A DNA stretch of 64,000 nucleotides, taken from NCBI GenBank assembly GCA_003344405.1, contig NOWV01000057.1, forward strand, positions 248,001-312,000, written 5' to 3'. The notes under the pieces are model-generated. The model was not told where the DNA came from and made no database searches. It saw only the letters and a list, made by a program, of their open reading frames with translations. The stretch is from Trichoplax sp. H2. Taxonomy: Eukaryota; Placozoa; Uniplacotomia; Trichoplacea. The position numbers and the translations under genes are program-made. Each line of letters starts with the position of its first letter. Position 1 is the first letter of the stretch. Positions 51,520-64,000 of the stretch are shown here, in pieces.

Positions 51520-52844
51520 CGATTTTACTAACGTCAAGAACTGGGTGGCTCAAATAGACGAAGATTTACCTGTAAATATATTTCAATTTTCAGTTTAATT
51601 AAGCTAAATGGATTAAGAATTAGCCCAAGATGGCTAAACTGTCACTGTCTTTGCAACTAAAAAAGTTGAAGTGCATTGATACGTACCAATGTTTTAATTC
51701 CTGTTTGTTATTTTGTACCATATTTAACCCTCCTCGCATCTAGATATGCAGTCATCTTTCAGCAATCTAAATTGTATTTTTAATAATATACACGCAATGA
51801 ATACCAAATGCACTAAATTTCGAATAAAATCATTAAATATTTCAGAGGCATGCATCTTTTCAGCGATGCTATATCCAGAATTACATATCTTTAATGCATT
51901 GATAAGCGTATAAAGGAGTTCCAAACAAATCAATAAAGTTCATTTAGTGAGTTCCTATCGAGTTTATACTCTTAATCAAACAAATACGTAAAGCTCTGAC
52001 CACATTCAATGCTTTTAGTTTGTGATCTACTTTTTAAACGTACGGCGGTGTTACAGTAGTACCTAGTAGTACCCGTGAAGAATGTAAATTGTTCAAAGCG
52101 AGTAGGCTATGATGAGGGACTTGTAAAAAATCCCAGTTATGATTTAGTTGAACTGATTAATCTACTTTTTAAACGTACGGGCGGTGTTACAGTAGTACCC
52201 GTGCAGAATGCAAATTGTTCAAAGCGAGTAAGCTATGATGAGGGACTTCTAAAACATCCCAGTTATGATTTAGTTGAACTGATTCAGTCATTACTACTGA
52301 TTGTTTAAACGCAGCTTTTAAAAATGATTTACTTAATAATAGCGCAGCAAACTACCTCAATCGGAAAGTTAAGCCAGGTTTGGCCTGACAATATCAAGAC
52401 AACAACTGATTTTGAGATAAAATTATTGTCCTATTTACTACTTTTGTTGTCGTGCTTTATAAAACAACGTCAATACGAGTATGCAGTACAGTACAGTGAG
52501 ATTGAAATGGTTTCCTTCGAGATAGATTTGTTACACGCGTGGATATTGATAATATAAAGTAAGGAGTGCAAGTACATACAGAGTTTATATGCAATATGAA
52601 TATGATCCAGCTAAAACCCGATCTCGCCTGCCTTGCATAATAGCCTATAGCCGGGCACTATAACTGAATTATTTCTAATAAATTACGAAAAGAAGATGCA
52701 GTAGTCCATGTTCGTCCATCCGTCTGCAAGTCCGTCCGCTTTAGGGTTTAACTGGCAATTTAGGTCAGATTTTCCTCTCGAAAGGTCATTCAGCCTGAGG
52801 TTATTTGCCGGTCCCTTAATAAACTAAAGTTTTGTCGGCTATAA
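51520..52844. other. Intergenic stretch between SKA3 and MLYCD
   Basis: Holds the SKA3 3' UTR and the MLYCD promoter region, plus the tandem duplication at 52026-52288 annotated separately. The 77-codon frames at 52075-52308 and 52324-52557 arise from or adjoin that repeat and have no recognisable protein family. Confidence 0.45.
52026..52288. repeat. Direct tandem duplication, two units of about 130 bp
   Basis: The two units run from about 52026 to 52159 and from 52160 to 52288. Both begin CTACTTTTTAAACGTACGG and share GGTGTTACAGTAGTACC, TTGTTCAAAGCGAGTA, CTATGATGAGGGACTT and CCCAGTTATGATTTAGTTGA. Identity is about 90 percent; the first unit has an extra TAGTAGTACC block. It sits about 0.6-0.8 kb before the MLYCD start codon. 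Confidence 0.92.
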
Positions 52845-55800
52845 ATGCATGGTATAGTAAATCTAAGCATGAAGATCTCACGGTATAATAATAATATTAA
52901 TAAAGACTTAATGCAAGCTTTATCATCTTCAAGACAAATCTTTAAGCAGGTAAGGGCCCATTGCTTTAGTTGACCTGTCATATGTCACTAGTATCGGTTG
53001 AGAAAGCGCTATGTAAACTTTCCATAGCAAGATGGTCACATCGTTGATTAGACAACGTTCGTTATGTACATCGTAACATAAAATTAAAGAAATACAACTA
53101 TCTAATGGTGCGTGTAACTGATCCTTCGTTACTATATCCTACTTAAGGTTTAGATGTAATATGAAGAAAATTTGACATTTAGAGTCTGTACAGTAAGCGA
53201 CGATTGTTAATTCAAAATAATTTTGTACAATATTGTGCTTGCTCAAGTGAAATGTAGAGTAATGGTGTCATTACAAATTTAATAAGAATTTTTGTAAGCT
53301 AATGTGTACTATTCATCTTAATAGCTTCGATTAGAAAATTGTGCCTATGTTATCAGTGATTTATCAAACACTAATCCAATTTGATCACTTCAAGCTATGC
53401 CTATCAGATGCTTCCTACACGATAACGATATGTTGTTGAGTATTAGCTGACTGCATGTGCTTTAATTTAGAAACTTCCTTTTTTTCTATTTCTCTTTTAC
53501 AGATTGCATGTAGCAATATTCTGCAACGAGCACTATGCAGCTCACCTGCAACAGAGGAAAAGGTATACAAAAGAGCAGACATAATATGAGCAGGATAATG
53601 CTACGATTAGAATAGATGAATATTAGGATTAATGGCATTCAAATTATATGCGGTAGTTGAATACAAGTATGCTTGCAATTTGTTTGAAGATCTTTTGTGT
53701 TTTATTATACCTGATATGCAGTTATAGCGTTAGCTACGGATTATGACGATGATATTTAACAGTATTATTATGTTTCTTATATATATAAATAAATAACTTT
53801 GTTCGTATCAGATGATAATTCAGCAAACTGTAGATAGCGTTCAATTAACGTTTAAGTTTAAATCCTTTCTAAATAGTTATGGCAAAGTGCCATATACCGT
53901 TTAAAGGCCAGCAATCTTGACGATCAAGTATTACCAGAGATTCATCGTAAATTTAATCAAGTCATAGGTTCAGATGCTGTAACTAAGAAGGTACATTAAT
54001 GAGATCAGTTAATTTGTTCATTATTAACAATTTAGTCAATTTTTTATTCCTATTTCCGTTATGACAGGATATACAGAATGGCATCTATCAATTTTACAAT
54101 CAGCTATCAAAGGTAATATAAGAATCATTTTGTTTTAAAATGAATCAATCGCTGTCATGTAGTGCAATTCTATAGATTAAGTAAAATAAAATATTGGCGC
54201 AAGCAGTATGGTCAGCTTTCACAAAAAAAACCTTACAAATACATTTACCTGTCTAATGTCTATACTATATAGACTATATAATGCTACATAGCTTGATTTG
54301 AATGCAAAGTCATTCGTTCTTCACACATCATCATATTATCAAGCATCATAAGGTATCCTTTCTGGCATTGCTATATAATAGTCTTCAAGTCACTACAAAT
54401 GAGGCCCTAGGTAGTAACGAGGTATGTACTTCCAATAGGCTATTCAATGCTTTTCTCTGACGCAAACTGCCGATTTGCAAGTCCTTTTTATTCCTGTCCT
54501 AAACTGCTATGTATGATTTCCGATGAACTGTACTTAGGGAAACAGCAAAATACCATTGTATCAATGGATTTTCCAACAAATGAAATACGATAGTGAAGGT
54601 GTTAAATTCCTTATAGACTGTAGAGCTGCCTTGCTTGTAAGATTAATAAACATAACTTATGCCGAATAAAATTCATAATTATTTTTGCACCTGCTTTCTA
54701 CTGATTCTGTTTTGCTTATTTCAAAGGATCATGTGCGTAAAAATAAAAACTTTGGAAGTATCGAAATTCCTGCAATGGAAAAATCCCTTAAAAGTATTCT
54801 TAGAGAGTACTTTGCTACAGAGCATCTAAAAGTACGGACTGTAAGAAAAGATGATGACAAAGACTTAAAGGAAAAGGTAATGACTATATAGCTATCAGAT
54901 TCTTTATTGATATGTTGAATGAAATAAGACAGGATATCACTGTAAGGAATCTAAAATTTTTAAATTTCATTGCTAAAGTGTAATTACCGGCTAGTCTTAC
55001 TGATACATTTTGTGCTATAATATTACTGCTAACAGAAGCTCATTTCTAATGCTTTTGCGTTAATTCTCGTCAAATAGTTAATTGAATATGAAGCTGTTCA
55101 TGCGTATCGAGATGATAACGATCTTGAACAAAGAATAGGATTAAATAGGCGTTGCTTCATACTAACACACAACCAGTTACCTGGAGAGCCATTGGCGATT
55201 TTACATACAGAGTTAACCGATAAAACTACCGGAAATATTCATGTAAGCTGACATAATTATGCTGCGTTAAGGGGTAGATATACTCAATATATTAGATAAA
55301 TGCAGTTAATTAGAATTTTCTTAGATATGATATGGAAATGAAATCTCGGTATTCCTTTAGGACATTATAGACAGGTCAACTAATGAGAAAGAAAGAATAG
55401 AAAGAATTTTGGTAGCCATATTTTATTCCGTTTCTGTAACAAATAAAGGTTAGATATGATTTCTTGATAGTAAAACTTTGTAATAAATATAGGAAGTTCA
55501 AGACTAGCAATATTTTTCGCTATAAAGGATTATCAGGATTTCAATTTGGACAATATATAATTAAGAAAGCGGTTGGACAGTTACAGGAAGAATTTCCTCG
55601 GCTACGGGAATTTTTTACGTTATCCCCAATTCCAGGCTTTCGAAAGTGGCTATTGAATGAATTACGTAAAAAAGATAGTAAGCTTTCAATGTAAAACTCG
55701 ATTTGTAGTGCAAAAATTTAAGATGATCCCAGCTCATAACGCTCTCTCTTTGACTTTCTAATATTTCCTAGAGTCACAATATTTTGGCTTAATGCAACGT

Positions 55801-56635
55801 ATCCAAAACACATTAAACAAAGATGGTGTGGCTATGAATGTACCTGGAATGTTAGAGGTATGAACTGTAGAAGAGTGTTAGTATTTCATCACTTTTTGGG
55901 GGATGGTACGAGATAATAACTTTGGGCCTAGACACTTTACTAAAACCGATACATTTTTATTAGCTACTACAATCCAAGGATTGGCAAGCTGATAAAGAAT
56001 CAGTAATTATCCAAGGACTAAAAGAAACGCTATTACCTCTGTGTGCTTGGTAATGCTGGATTAAAATTCATTGCAATTCTAGTATGTTATTATTGCTCTA
56101 CAGTACAGTATAAGTACGCATATCTAAATTGGTAAGAGTAACGCAATAGTACTCCTTCGCTAATTCTAGTTATTTATTCTGCCTTGTAATTGTAGTACTG
56201 TTGATAGCTGACTAATATTATTTTTCATTACCTTTATATTGCAGTTACTTAACGTTAGAAAGAAATAGAAACCGTGCCATTAATCCAGTTGGTAAGATTC
56301 ATAGTCATCAGGTTTATTATTATACAATTAGTAGCAAATAGATATTCCAAATCAGTTATTACAAGTGCTCATTTTACTATATAGCAAATTTCCACATTGG
56401 AAATGGTGCGTGCATATACAGATTAAATTGGCTAGCAGACTTGACCAATAACGGAATGCAATCCAGTTTGGGAATTATGGTTAATTATCAGTATATACTG
56501 AAAGAAATGCAGTATCATACGCAGCGGTATTATGAACATGGTCAAATTGGCGTCTCTAATAGTATCCACGACTATATCGAAGGGTCTTGTCCAGTTAATA
56601 AACCTTACTATATTGCGCGTAAAAGTAAATTATAG
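52845..56635 (+). CDS. MLYCD: Malonyl-CoA decarboxylase
   Basis: Converts malonyl-CoA to acetyl-CoA and CO2, which relieves inhibition of fatty-acid import and removes malonyl-CoA from mitochondria and peroxisomes. About 14 exons, roughly 500 residues (human 493). Exon 1 (52845-52949) encodes an N-terminal segment that could target mitochondria; a second in-frame ATG lies at 52869. Exon 2 is 53503-53562. Later landmarks: GVKFLIDCRAALL, the catalytic-domain entry LPGEPLAILHTEL, AIFYSVSVTNKGLSGFQFG, then LSPIPGFRKWLL with the catalytic Ser, and NPVANFHIGNGACIYRLNW with the catalytic His. SLGIMVNYQYIL follows. The protein ends RKSKL, and the final Ser-Lys-Leu is a classic PTS1 peroxisomal signal, as in the human enzyme. 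The catalytic residues assigned to the family are present, so it should be active. Confidence 0.97.
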
Positions 56636-56997
56636 GTCTAGTTTTATAACTAAATTTAAGATTACTCTGTTAGTCTATAATCTAACGATAAAATTTTCTA
56701 CTAAATTGCTGGTAGTTTGGATATTTAATGTTGCATTTTTTTATGTTTTGAAGCTACCTCGATCGCCTTTTAATAATCAGATTTTACGTTTGCGCTAATA
56801 CAGCTTAGCACAAATAAAGATATTATTTGGTATCATACTTATAGATTGCTAGATTAATATTGTAAAGTAAAAGGTATGCGAGGAAGTACAACTGGTACAT
56901 TATAGCACGTAAAGTCTAACGAGCGAGGGATTGACTAGTATTATGTATTATACAATTATTTATGCTTATCAATTTAAATTTCTGTTAGTGCTGTAAG

Positions 56998-57350
56998 AGT
57001 TAATTAGTTCGTTGCATGAAGGTTATCATTTTACGAAGATATGATCTGTAACAAGAATAATATATATAATCTAATATGCGAATGTCTGTAGCATTGATAT
57101 TAATAAATAATTATTTTCAACGGTACGGAATGTAGTGCATCTGTGCAAAATGACTGAGTTGATAATAAATTAATCTTGTGTAGCAGTAACTCTACAGTTC
57201 ACAATGAATTTGCGTATGTCATTGACCAAACAGTTAATTAGTTCGTTGCATGAAAATTATCATTTTGCGAAGATACGACCTGTAACAAGAATAATCTAAT
57301 ACGTGTGGAGCTTTGATATTAATTGTTTTCAATGGTACGGAAATGTGCAC
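56998..57350. repeat. Direct repeat, two diverged copies
   Basis: Copy 1 (about 56998-57140) and copy 2 (about 57232-57350) share AGTTAATTAGTTCGTTGCAT, TTATCATTTT.CGAAGATA, GTAACAAGAATAAT, TTGATATTAAT and a TTTTCAA.GGTACGGAA end. The copies are about 85 percent identical with small deletions. The roughly 90-bp sequence between them is unique. Confidence 0.85.
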
Positions 57351-57814
57351 GAGATTTAACCTCTGCGTTCAATCTTGTTAAAATTTGTCATTTCATTGAA
57401 TGAGCAAGTCTACACAATCCGAAGGCAAACCGAAACACTTTTACTATCCACGGATAGGAATATCATATATACGAGTCTAGTATATCATTCGAAGAGCTAC
57501 TTGTACAAATGATGCTGTAGATCTAATGCTATAACAGCACCGTATAATCATGGGCTACTAGTAGTGGTAATTTCTAATCACGGACGATAAAATGTTCACT
57601 ACAGGCTGCAATAGGCTCCGACCGACAGCAGTAAATTGTGTTTTCGGATTTCGTAACAATTACTGATAACCAGTCCTGTCATAGTCCGAGCACACGCCAC
57701 AGTTATACTATCAGACTCAAAAATTGTGCCTGGAATTATCGGATAGGAGTTAGATTGAGCAAAAGCTTGTCTTCAGATTTCGTAGTGAACAAGAAGGAAG
57801 TTGCAATACTACAG

Positions 57815-57985
57815 TATTCAGTACAGTACGCTACAGTGCAGTCAATTAGAGTACAATGTACTGTATTCAAGTTCGCTTTACTGTAGGATGAGTACAGTAC
57901 TGTACTGTACAGTACTGTACTGTACTGTACAGTACAGTACAGTACTGTACTGCACTGTACATTGTACTGTATTTCCAATACTGTG
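57815..57985. repeat. Second GTAC palindromic tract
   Basis: Around 57895-57975 the sequence is an almost uninterrupted run of GTACTGTACAGTAC-type palindromes, with shorter examples on both sides (57815-57870). It has the same word composition as the tract at 48405-48850, but no shared longer spacer was noticed. Confidence 0.88.
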
Positions 57986-60686
57986 AAGACTAGTTTGTAC
58001 TGTATTTAGCACGTACCATAATCAAAGCAGTTTTCATCTCCATATATAAAGCGAATGCTTACCCTTACTCTGCTAAAAGGGCTTTTGCTGAAGTGGCACT
58101 AGGTGCATTTGTATGCGCTTAGCGGAATCGCTATCAAGAGATTTCGGAAGCATAATTTTTAAAACCTTGGGGAGTTGGTTGTCATTTGCACCGACACCCA
58201 CCAATAATAATTCAATTGAAGGAGTACTGCAGTGTACAGCGTAGATTACTTGGTCGATGGATCTTCAGTACTGTATTTGAACTGTGTAAACCAGATGTTA
58301 CATGTTACTCATCCAATAAGAAATTTTCGATTTATAATAAGTCTTATTTTTAGCTTATGGTTAAAAGAGGTGATAAAGTGACGTTTCCATTTCTAAATAA
58401 CTTGATTAAAGTTACCGTACTGTCTGCATCTAATCTATTATAATAATTCTAAGTAATTGGCTATCAGGGCTTTCCCACAACCAGACTACAAAACCTATCA
58501 TATCCTACGGCTTTTTAAAGTTGCATTAAATTAGTGTAAGTTGGTAGAAGGTAATATTCCGCTTTAAATGCTCGATTCGATATCGAACTAATATGAAAGG
58601 TAAAAGGTTAATGACGTAACTGGTTCAAGAACAGAATGGATGATAATTAATTTATTAACTATGAATAAATTTAAATTTTATTATCGGTGTTGCGCCGATA
58701 CCTTCCTTTTACTTGCGCTCCAGAAGTGAAAATACTCCACAATCGCGAAGATAATTATGCGTTCACACTGCTTTATTTACCACCAGCTTTATGGAGCTAG
58801 TTATTCTCCATCAGATTGTATTAGGAGTCGTAGCAGATAAATTTGATAGTAAGTAGTAGAATATTTCAGGATGTAAGATTATACTGTTGTCAATTTCGTC
58901 AGATTCGTCTATGAAACGATAATTTCACTTGCTCAATTGCTAATTTTAATCGCATTTATGAATTTAGAATTATTTTGAAAGTCTTTGATATCTCATACAT
59001 TTTTATCTGCTAATGTCAACCAGTTTCATTAATAAGCAACGTATACCCAATAAGGCGAATGAGTTTTCTAGCAGCTGCAAATTTTGCTAGAGCCTGATGA
59101 GTTTTGTAATTATCATATTGAATTAACTCTTATCAGAAATCTTGTCATAAGAAGTGAGACAATACACCTAGTAATAGAAAATGATTAAACTAATATGATG
59201 GACGATTCAACTTTTACTTAAAATTGTCAAACAATAGATTAAGTCAATATTTTAATTCTTATATGTAAACTAATTTACAAAATACGATGACTAGTATCGT
59301 AACAGCTAAATAATTCGATCATATATAATAAGAGCAATAGAGATATGTAACGGATGATAAGACTTGAATTATGGTATAGTACCTCCAGTAAATTTAAGAT
59401 TTCAACAAAAATATGCTTTATGTCCTTAACATTTAGGCCAATTACTAAGGGAGAGAAACTTATTGTACTTGAATTACTTAAATCACCTCAGCATCGACGA
59501 TCAGCATTACAGAATATACTCGTAATTTTCATGCTTGCCTATGCATTCATATGTTTTAAGATTACTAAAGAATAATGAAATTATTTTGGAATCATCTTAC
59601 TTTAGTTTGTTAAGATAGCATATAATGGTTATAATATACGTTTTTCACCTCCTCAATTAATATTTATCCATCTCGCCATTCGTTTAACTCTAAATGGAAT
59701 ATAATTGCGGAACCGATGAAATAATTACGTCAATATGTGTTAATTTAACACTAGATACATACTCGTAATATTCTTACGCCCGAACTAATAAGACATAAGC
59801 ATTTTTGTAATTTCAACTTCTTAGCTATATGAGTAATGTATTCTTACATATGATAACTTGAGGCTGTTATTGAAATCTTGGAAACAGGAATGAAGATTTC
59901 TGAACTCAATTTCATAACAGTCTTTGCCTGTATAGAACAGTAAGCAGGGGAAAGCAGATATATTTCCCTACAAATACCCAGATATTGCTTTTACAATACT
60001 TTAATGTCTTCATTTAACAAAATATTTGCAGTATTCTTAAGTACTGACGCTATACAATATCATGTAACCTCATTCCGTATGATTGATTAGAAATTCGAAA
60101 ATCGATTTACCTACTATTTTAGTCTACTGTGGTTGTTTCTTTCATGACTATTAATATTAGATACTTGATAAGCATTAAAGTTTAAGCTATCAAATAATAT
60201 GTACTGTATAACTATCTCATATTTATAATATACCTCTTATAATTGCTAAATGCTAATGGCCTAGAATCATTCGAGTTTAGTAGGGCAATTTAAGCAGTGG
60301 ACTAGCATGTGGCAAATATTCTAGCTAGAAAGTGCTTCAAAGGCTTAAGTCTCTTAATTGTTAGTATAAACTTAGTACTATTCTCTATGTAAACATTGAC
60401 ATAAAGTGATTACTAGTTCGTAAAAATAATCGCAATGGAAGGAGTTCGTAATATTATTAGACTAATACGGATTGCAAAGATCTCTAAAATAATGGTAATA
60501 TCGTCAATACAGCAGCCTAAATATTAAGCAACAAAAACAAATTTTATTGATATCAATATGCTTATGCCAGTCATTATTATAAACTAGATATTTAGAAGAT
60601 AAATAACAGCTATTACTGACGAAATACAATTTTTATTATTCAACATTATGTGTTAATATAAAGAGTCAAAGCTTTAAAAATTACTG

Positions 60687-63600
60687 TTACTCTTCCTTAT
60701 GTTTTCGCCATGTTGAATCTTTACTAATAACTTCATTGTGTGGTCCAATCAAGGAAACCGCGTGGGCACACTTTTGAGGTGTAATATATCTAAAGGTAAT
60801 TAAGAAACCTTTACTGTATTTTTGATCATAACGGCTGTGATATCAGATTTGAAATCAGCTCATTGGCCTTCTAATATCTAGCAGTGCTATACCCTATTTA
60901 CCTTTGGGCTACATCAACAATATCATCCGCAGACACACTCTTTAATTGACGGCGATAAGATTGAAACATATCATCCGTAATTCCGTAGTAAAATATCCTA
61001 GACCCTTTATCTGATGGAGCTACTGGAGCGTCTACCTAATGTACCAGATCGCAATAGTTTCTCAACTGTTTATGTCAAAATTAAGGTTAGATATATTTCC
61101 AAGCAAAAACATACCTCTGAAAAGATGGCTAATTTTGCTTCAGTAATATCCTGCTCGGTAAATGCTTTTCCTTTAACCCATTCAATAGATTTATCGAAAG
61201 TTTTTACTGTCGCCAAGGAATTAGGATCCCTACGCAAAATATTGAAAAAGCGCACTAGATTTGTAAATTGCCAGCATACAGTACTTGAGCTTCAATACAA
61301 ACATAAGACAAACCTATATGAGTAAAAGGAAAAAACTTGATCCTTATGTCGAGCACCGCCACCGTAAGCTCCACCCTTTTCTCTAACAAACAAAAATACG
61401 ACTAGTCAGTAAATAAGAATCTTACCATCACTTATATCATTTATAGCAAAATTCAAGCTAGCTGTAAGGCAATACCATGTACCTAATTTCCTTGTGAAGA
61501 TATTTATTCGTTAATAATCTAGCCAATATCCTCAACCTACAGAGTTGACAATGGTTAACATGAAAATTGAAAGACTTTCTAAGAAAATCCAATCGTTAAT
61601 AATCTTATCTTCATTGTTCGTACGTGCGTAAAATAAACTAACGTCAATTGCATATGTATGCTAACACAGTTTGTAGCCGCAAAAACACTAATAGACAATG
61701 GCTTACTTAGGTTCATCAGGATTTGTGTATGGAACAGTTGGAAAACACATCGCAGCATAATTTACCGGGAATGGAAACTCATGATGTGTTTTGATTTGCT
61801 GAGGAAGAAATTCATCGACCTACAAGTTATAAAAGCGACTCAATTTTAACGAAACGTCTCTTCTAGAATAAAATCAGTATTAAATATGGATTATTATCAC
61901 ACAAAATGATAACGTTCTTTTAAATACGTGTTCATAAAATAGGTAAGGGAAAGTAAAGATTATATATTCTGCGAAAAACCTCAGTATGGGTATCTACATC
62001 TGAGCTATTCAATGGTAAGGTAGATAAAAATCCTTCTAGCACTTCCTCAGTAGCAGGCCTGTCATCTGGGTTAACGTTTACAGCACATCTAATGGAATGT
62101 AATTACAACATTATATAAGAGGACGTCAGAAATTATGAACCAATCAAAATAAATATGGGTAAAACCTCATTTCAGAATTTGATAATACATGAGCCGCAAT
62201 ATTTGTCAAAACGTTAGCTAAGCTGTCCATATCGTCCTTGGCAGCGATATTTTTAATATGGTTAACCTGCAGATGACGGACATAAATGCACATGAAATAT
62301 TACTATTTGACCAGATATTTAGCAAATCAATAAATTTACTTGAGACAAGCCCGTTAATTGCTCTTTAAGTTGTGAAGCAGCAGATAAGTGACTAGCGGCA
62401 GACGTCATCGCAAATGCATGTCCGGATTGGACCACACCAGCCGACAAGTTAGACGATAGAACTTGAACCAGAGTACGTAACCGGTCACGATCATCCAGTC
62501 CCGGTCTGCAAAAATTTTAGACCGTTAAACATCTCGCACAGCAATGCATTCTTATTAATTCCTTAGCAATTAGCACACTATATCTAATTTGTAAAAATAA
62601 GTATCGTATACATGATAATTTCATTATCTGCAATAGACAATAATTACTCCGTAAATATATCTTCCCAAATAGACAGCATGTTCATCAAATTTTTATTTAA
62701 ACAATACGAATTCATCATTACCCCCTGTCGATGCAAAAAAAAATAACATTCAAACTTTAGAACAGCCTCATACTAATAATTTAGATAAGCTTAAATAATA
62801 GTTATTATCGTATAGCATACCTGTTCAAATTTGTTACCATGACTGTGGTGGCAAAATACAGTAGGACCAGCAAAGAAACCACCGCTGTAACGTTCGATAT
62901 CACGAGAAATTTCCCGGTAGTCTCTGTTTCCAGCACCGACTCTGCAATGCAAATTGCATAAATTAGAAACTGGAAATAGAAAATAAGGATTTGATGAAGC
63001 ATTACACATAAATTTTTCAATTTATTCATTATACTTTGTGAGAACATCGCAAAACAATGGTAGATATGGTTTTAGATTATCCGGCAGATTAGCAGTACTG
63101 CAGAACATTGTCAAATACGTCATTCCGTTGGTGGGTTGATTCGAAAATTGAACGAAAGTTCCTCCTAAGGTAATCAAGTTAAAAAAGGAATCTTCCATTA
63201 CATTTTACCTCGTTTATATAACTTGAAACAGTTTCGTGACTTAATAATGCCTTAAATAAAAATCATAATTTTTATTCCTTCGAACAATAAATTGATATGA
63301 TAGACATGATCGAAGTAAGGTGATATAGCATTGATAGATATTTACTACTTATTTTAATAGATGGAATAGAATCTAGAGCTGTAATATCGACTATGTAGCC
63401 ACTATATACTGATTTCGTATCGATAATCTCAAATGTTATTACTTTTACCAACCTTTAATAATGTTTTCTACCTCCGTTGTAGAGGCCTTTTCGTTAATAT
63501 CTAGGACAACACAAAGACTATTAGGTAAATTAACAAGTCAAGCGTAATTAGAAAGATTAACTTGGCACGTGGAGAACTATTTAACCAACCAGATATTGAT

Positions 63601-63903
63601 AAAGTTGGTAAACATGACAAATCCTCTTCCTCATTTTGTCGCTCGAGCAAAGATAGGCCTAAAACAAAGTTGTATAATAATTTAAGGCAGAATTATTACT
63701 TTTCACAACCGCAATCTTCATATACGGAACAAAATGAGCATTGGACCGCTTAAAATCGCTATAATTTGTAGTAGTTTTAAAAATTTTGTATTTCTATTCG
63801 TACCCTGTTCGTAAATCAATTTCTTTTCATCTTCTGATAGTGAAACAGTCTTCTCCTTCAGCAGATTGTCTTCACCTGCTTGTAAATCCTTTTCATAGTC
63901 ATC
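60687..63903 (-). CDS. PITRM1: Presequence protease, PITRM1-type M16C metallopeptidase (C-terminal part)
   Basis: Mitochondrial matrix zinc peptidase that degrades cleaved targeting presequences and other short peptides. Only the 3' exons are in the window; the catalytic HxxEH exon lies beyond the right edge. Landmarks from N- to C-terminus: SLSEDEKKLIYEQ (exon 63903-63804), DINEKASTTEVENIIK, FSNQPTNGMTYLTMF with DNLKPYLPLFCDVLTK, RDYREISRDIERYSGGF, HAFAMTSAASHLSAASQ, AVNVNPDDRPATEEVLEGFL, KGGAYGGGARHKD (a conserved family signature), FDKSIEWVKGKAFTEQDI with EAKLAIFS, VDAPVAPSDKGSRIFYYGI, and the tail AHAVSLIGPHNEVISKDSTW ending with TAA at 60687-60689. All follow human PITRM1 order. No frame damage was seen. 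Confidence 0.95.
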
Positions 63904-64000
63904 CTACGCAACAAGGATTCAGAAATGTTTACAAATTTAGCAAACCCGCTAACTATAGGTCATATAGTGACACAAAATATTAAATTGACGTGCCGAAGGA

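Larger units (their letters stand above)
56636..60686. other. Intergenic stretch of 4 kb between MLYCD and the PITRM1-like gene
   Basis: No recognised gene. It contains a dispersed direct duplication (about 56998-57140 and 57232-57350) and a second GTAC palindromic tract (about 57815-57985). A 73-codon frame at 59354-59575 (+) has no known domain. Both neighbouring genes end here (convergent), so most of the stretch is not promoter for them. Confidence 0.45.

Noticed and set aside
57638-57986. Frames on both strands around the second GTAC tract
   Set aside because: Same reason: they are open because the repeat words lack stop codons in some frames.

Overview
The window is nuclear DNA of an animal. 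It is AT-rich, and its protein genes are cut into many short exons (13-375 bp) by GT-AG introns, most of them about 60-350 bp. Evidence for an animal: a metazoan-type 7SL/SRP RNA gene, an ASK-family MAP3K, a SKA3-like kinetochore protein, a CYP7/8/39-type P450 and a GABA-B-like receptor. Small size, high AT, compact introns and a GABA-B-type receptor fit an early-branching animal, most probably a placozoan (Trichoplax/Hoilungia). This is inference; no species marker is visible.

Layout. 202-4615 (-): ligand-binding half of a GABA-B-like class C GPCR, running off the left edge. 4.6-13.9 kb: no recognisable gene. 13.9-18.6 kb and 20.1-26.5 kb (+): two tandem importin-alpha-like ARM-repeat genes with matching intron positions; a six-unit minisatellite lies in the long first intron of the second. 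28.0-31.1 kb (+): cytochrome P450, tail-to-tail with homogentisate 1,2-dioxygenase at 31.7-35.6 kb (-). 36.4-36.7 kb (+): SRP RNA gene with an upstream CRE. 38.2-48.0 kb (-): ASK/MAP3K5-like kinase, head-to-head with a SKA3 homologue at 49.0-51.5 kb (+); the gap between them is filled by a GTAC-rich palindromic tract. 52.8-56.6 kb (+): malonyl-CoA decarboxylase ending in a peroxisomal SKL signal. 60.7-63.9 kb (-): C-terminal part of a PITRM1-type presequence protease, running off the right edge.

The genes are unrelated housekeeping and signalling functions, as is normal for an animal chromosome; there is no operon or gene cluster. HGD acts in tyrosine catabolism, MLYCD in malonyl-CoA turnover, PITRM1 in mitochondrial peptide clearance, ASK in stress MAPK signalling, SKA3 in kinetochore-microtubule attachment, and SRP RNA in protein targeting to the ER. 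The most unusual content is the importin-alpha-like pair. Both copies lack a basic IBB domain. The first has lost the Trp/Asn pairs of the major NLS groove but keeps those of the minor groove; the second has lost nearly all of them.

Exon boundaries were read by eye from splice consensus, reading phase and similarity to known families. First exons are the least certain.
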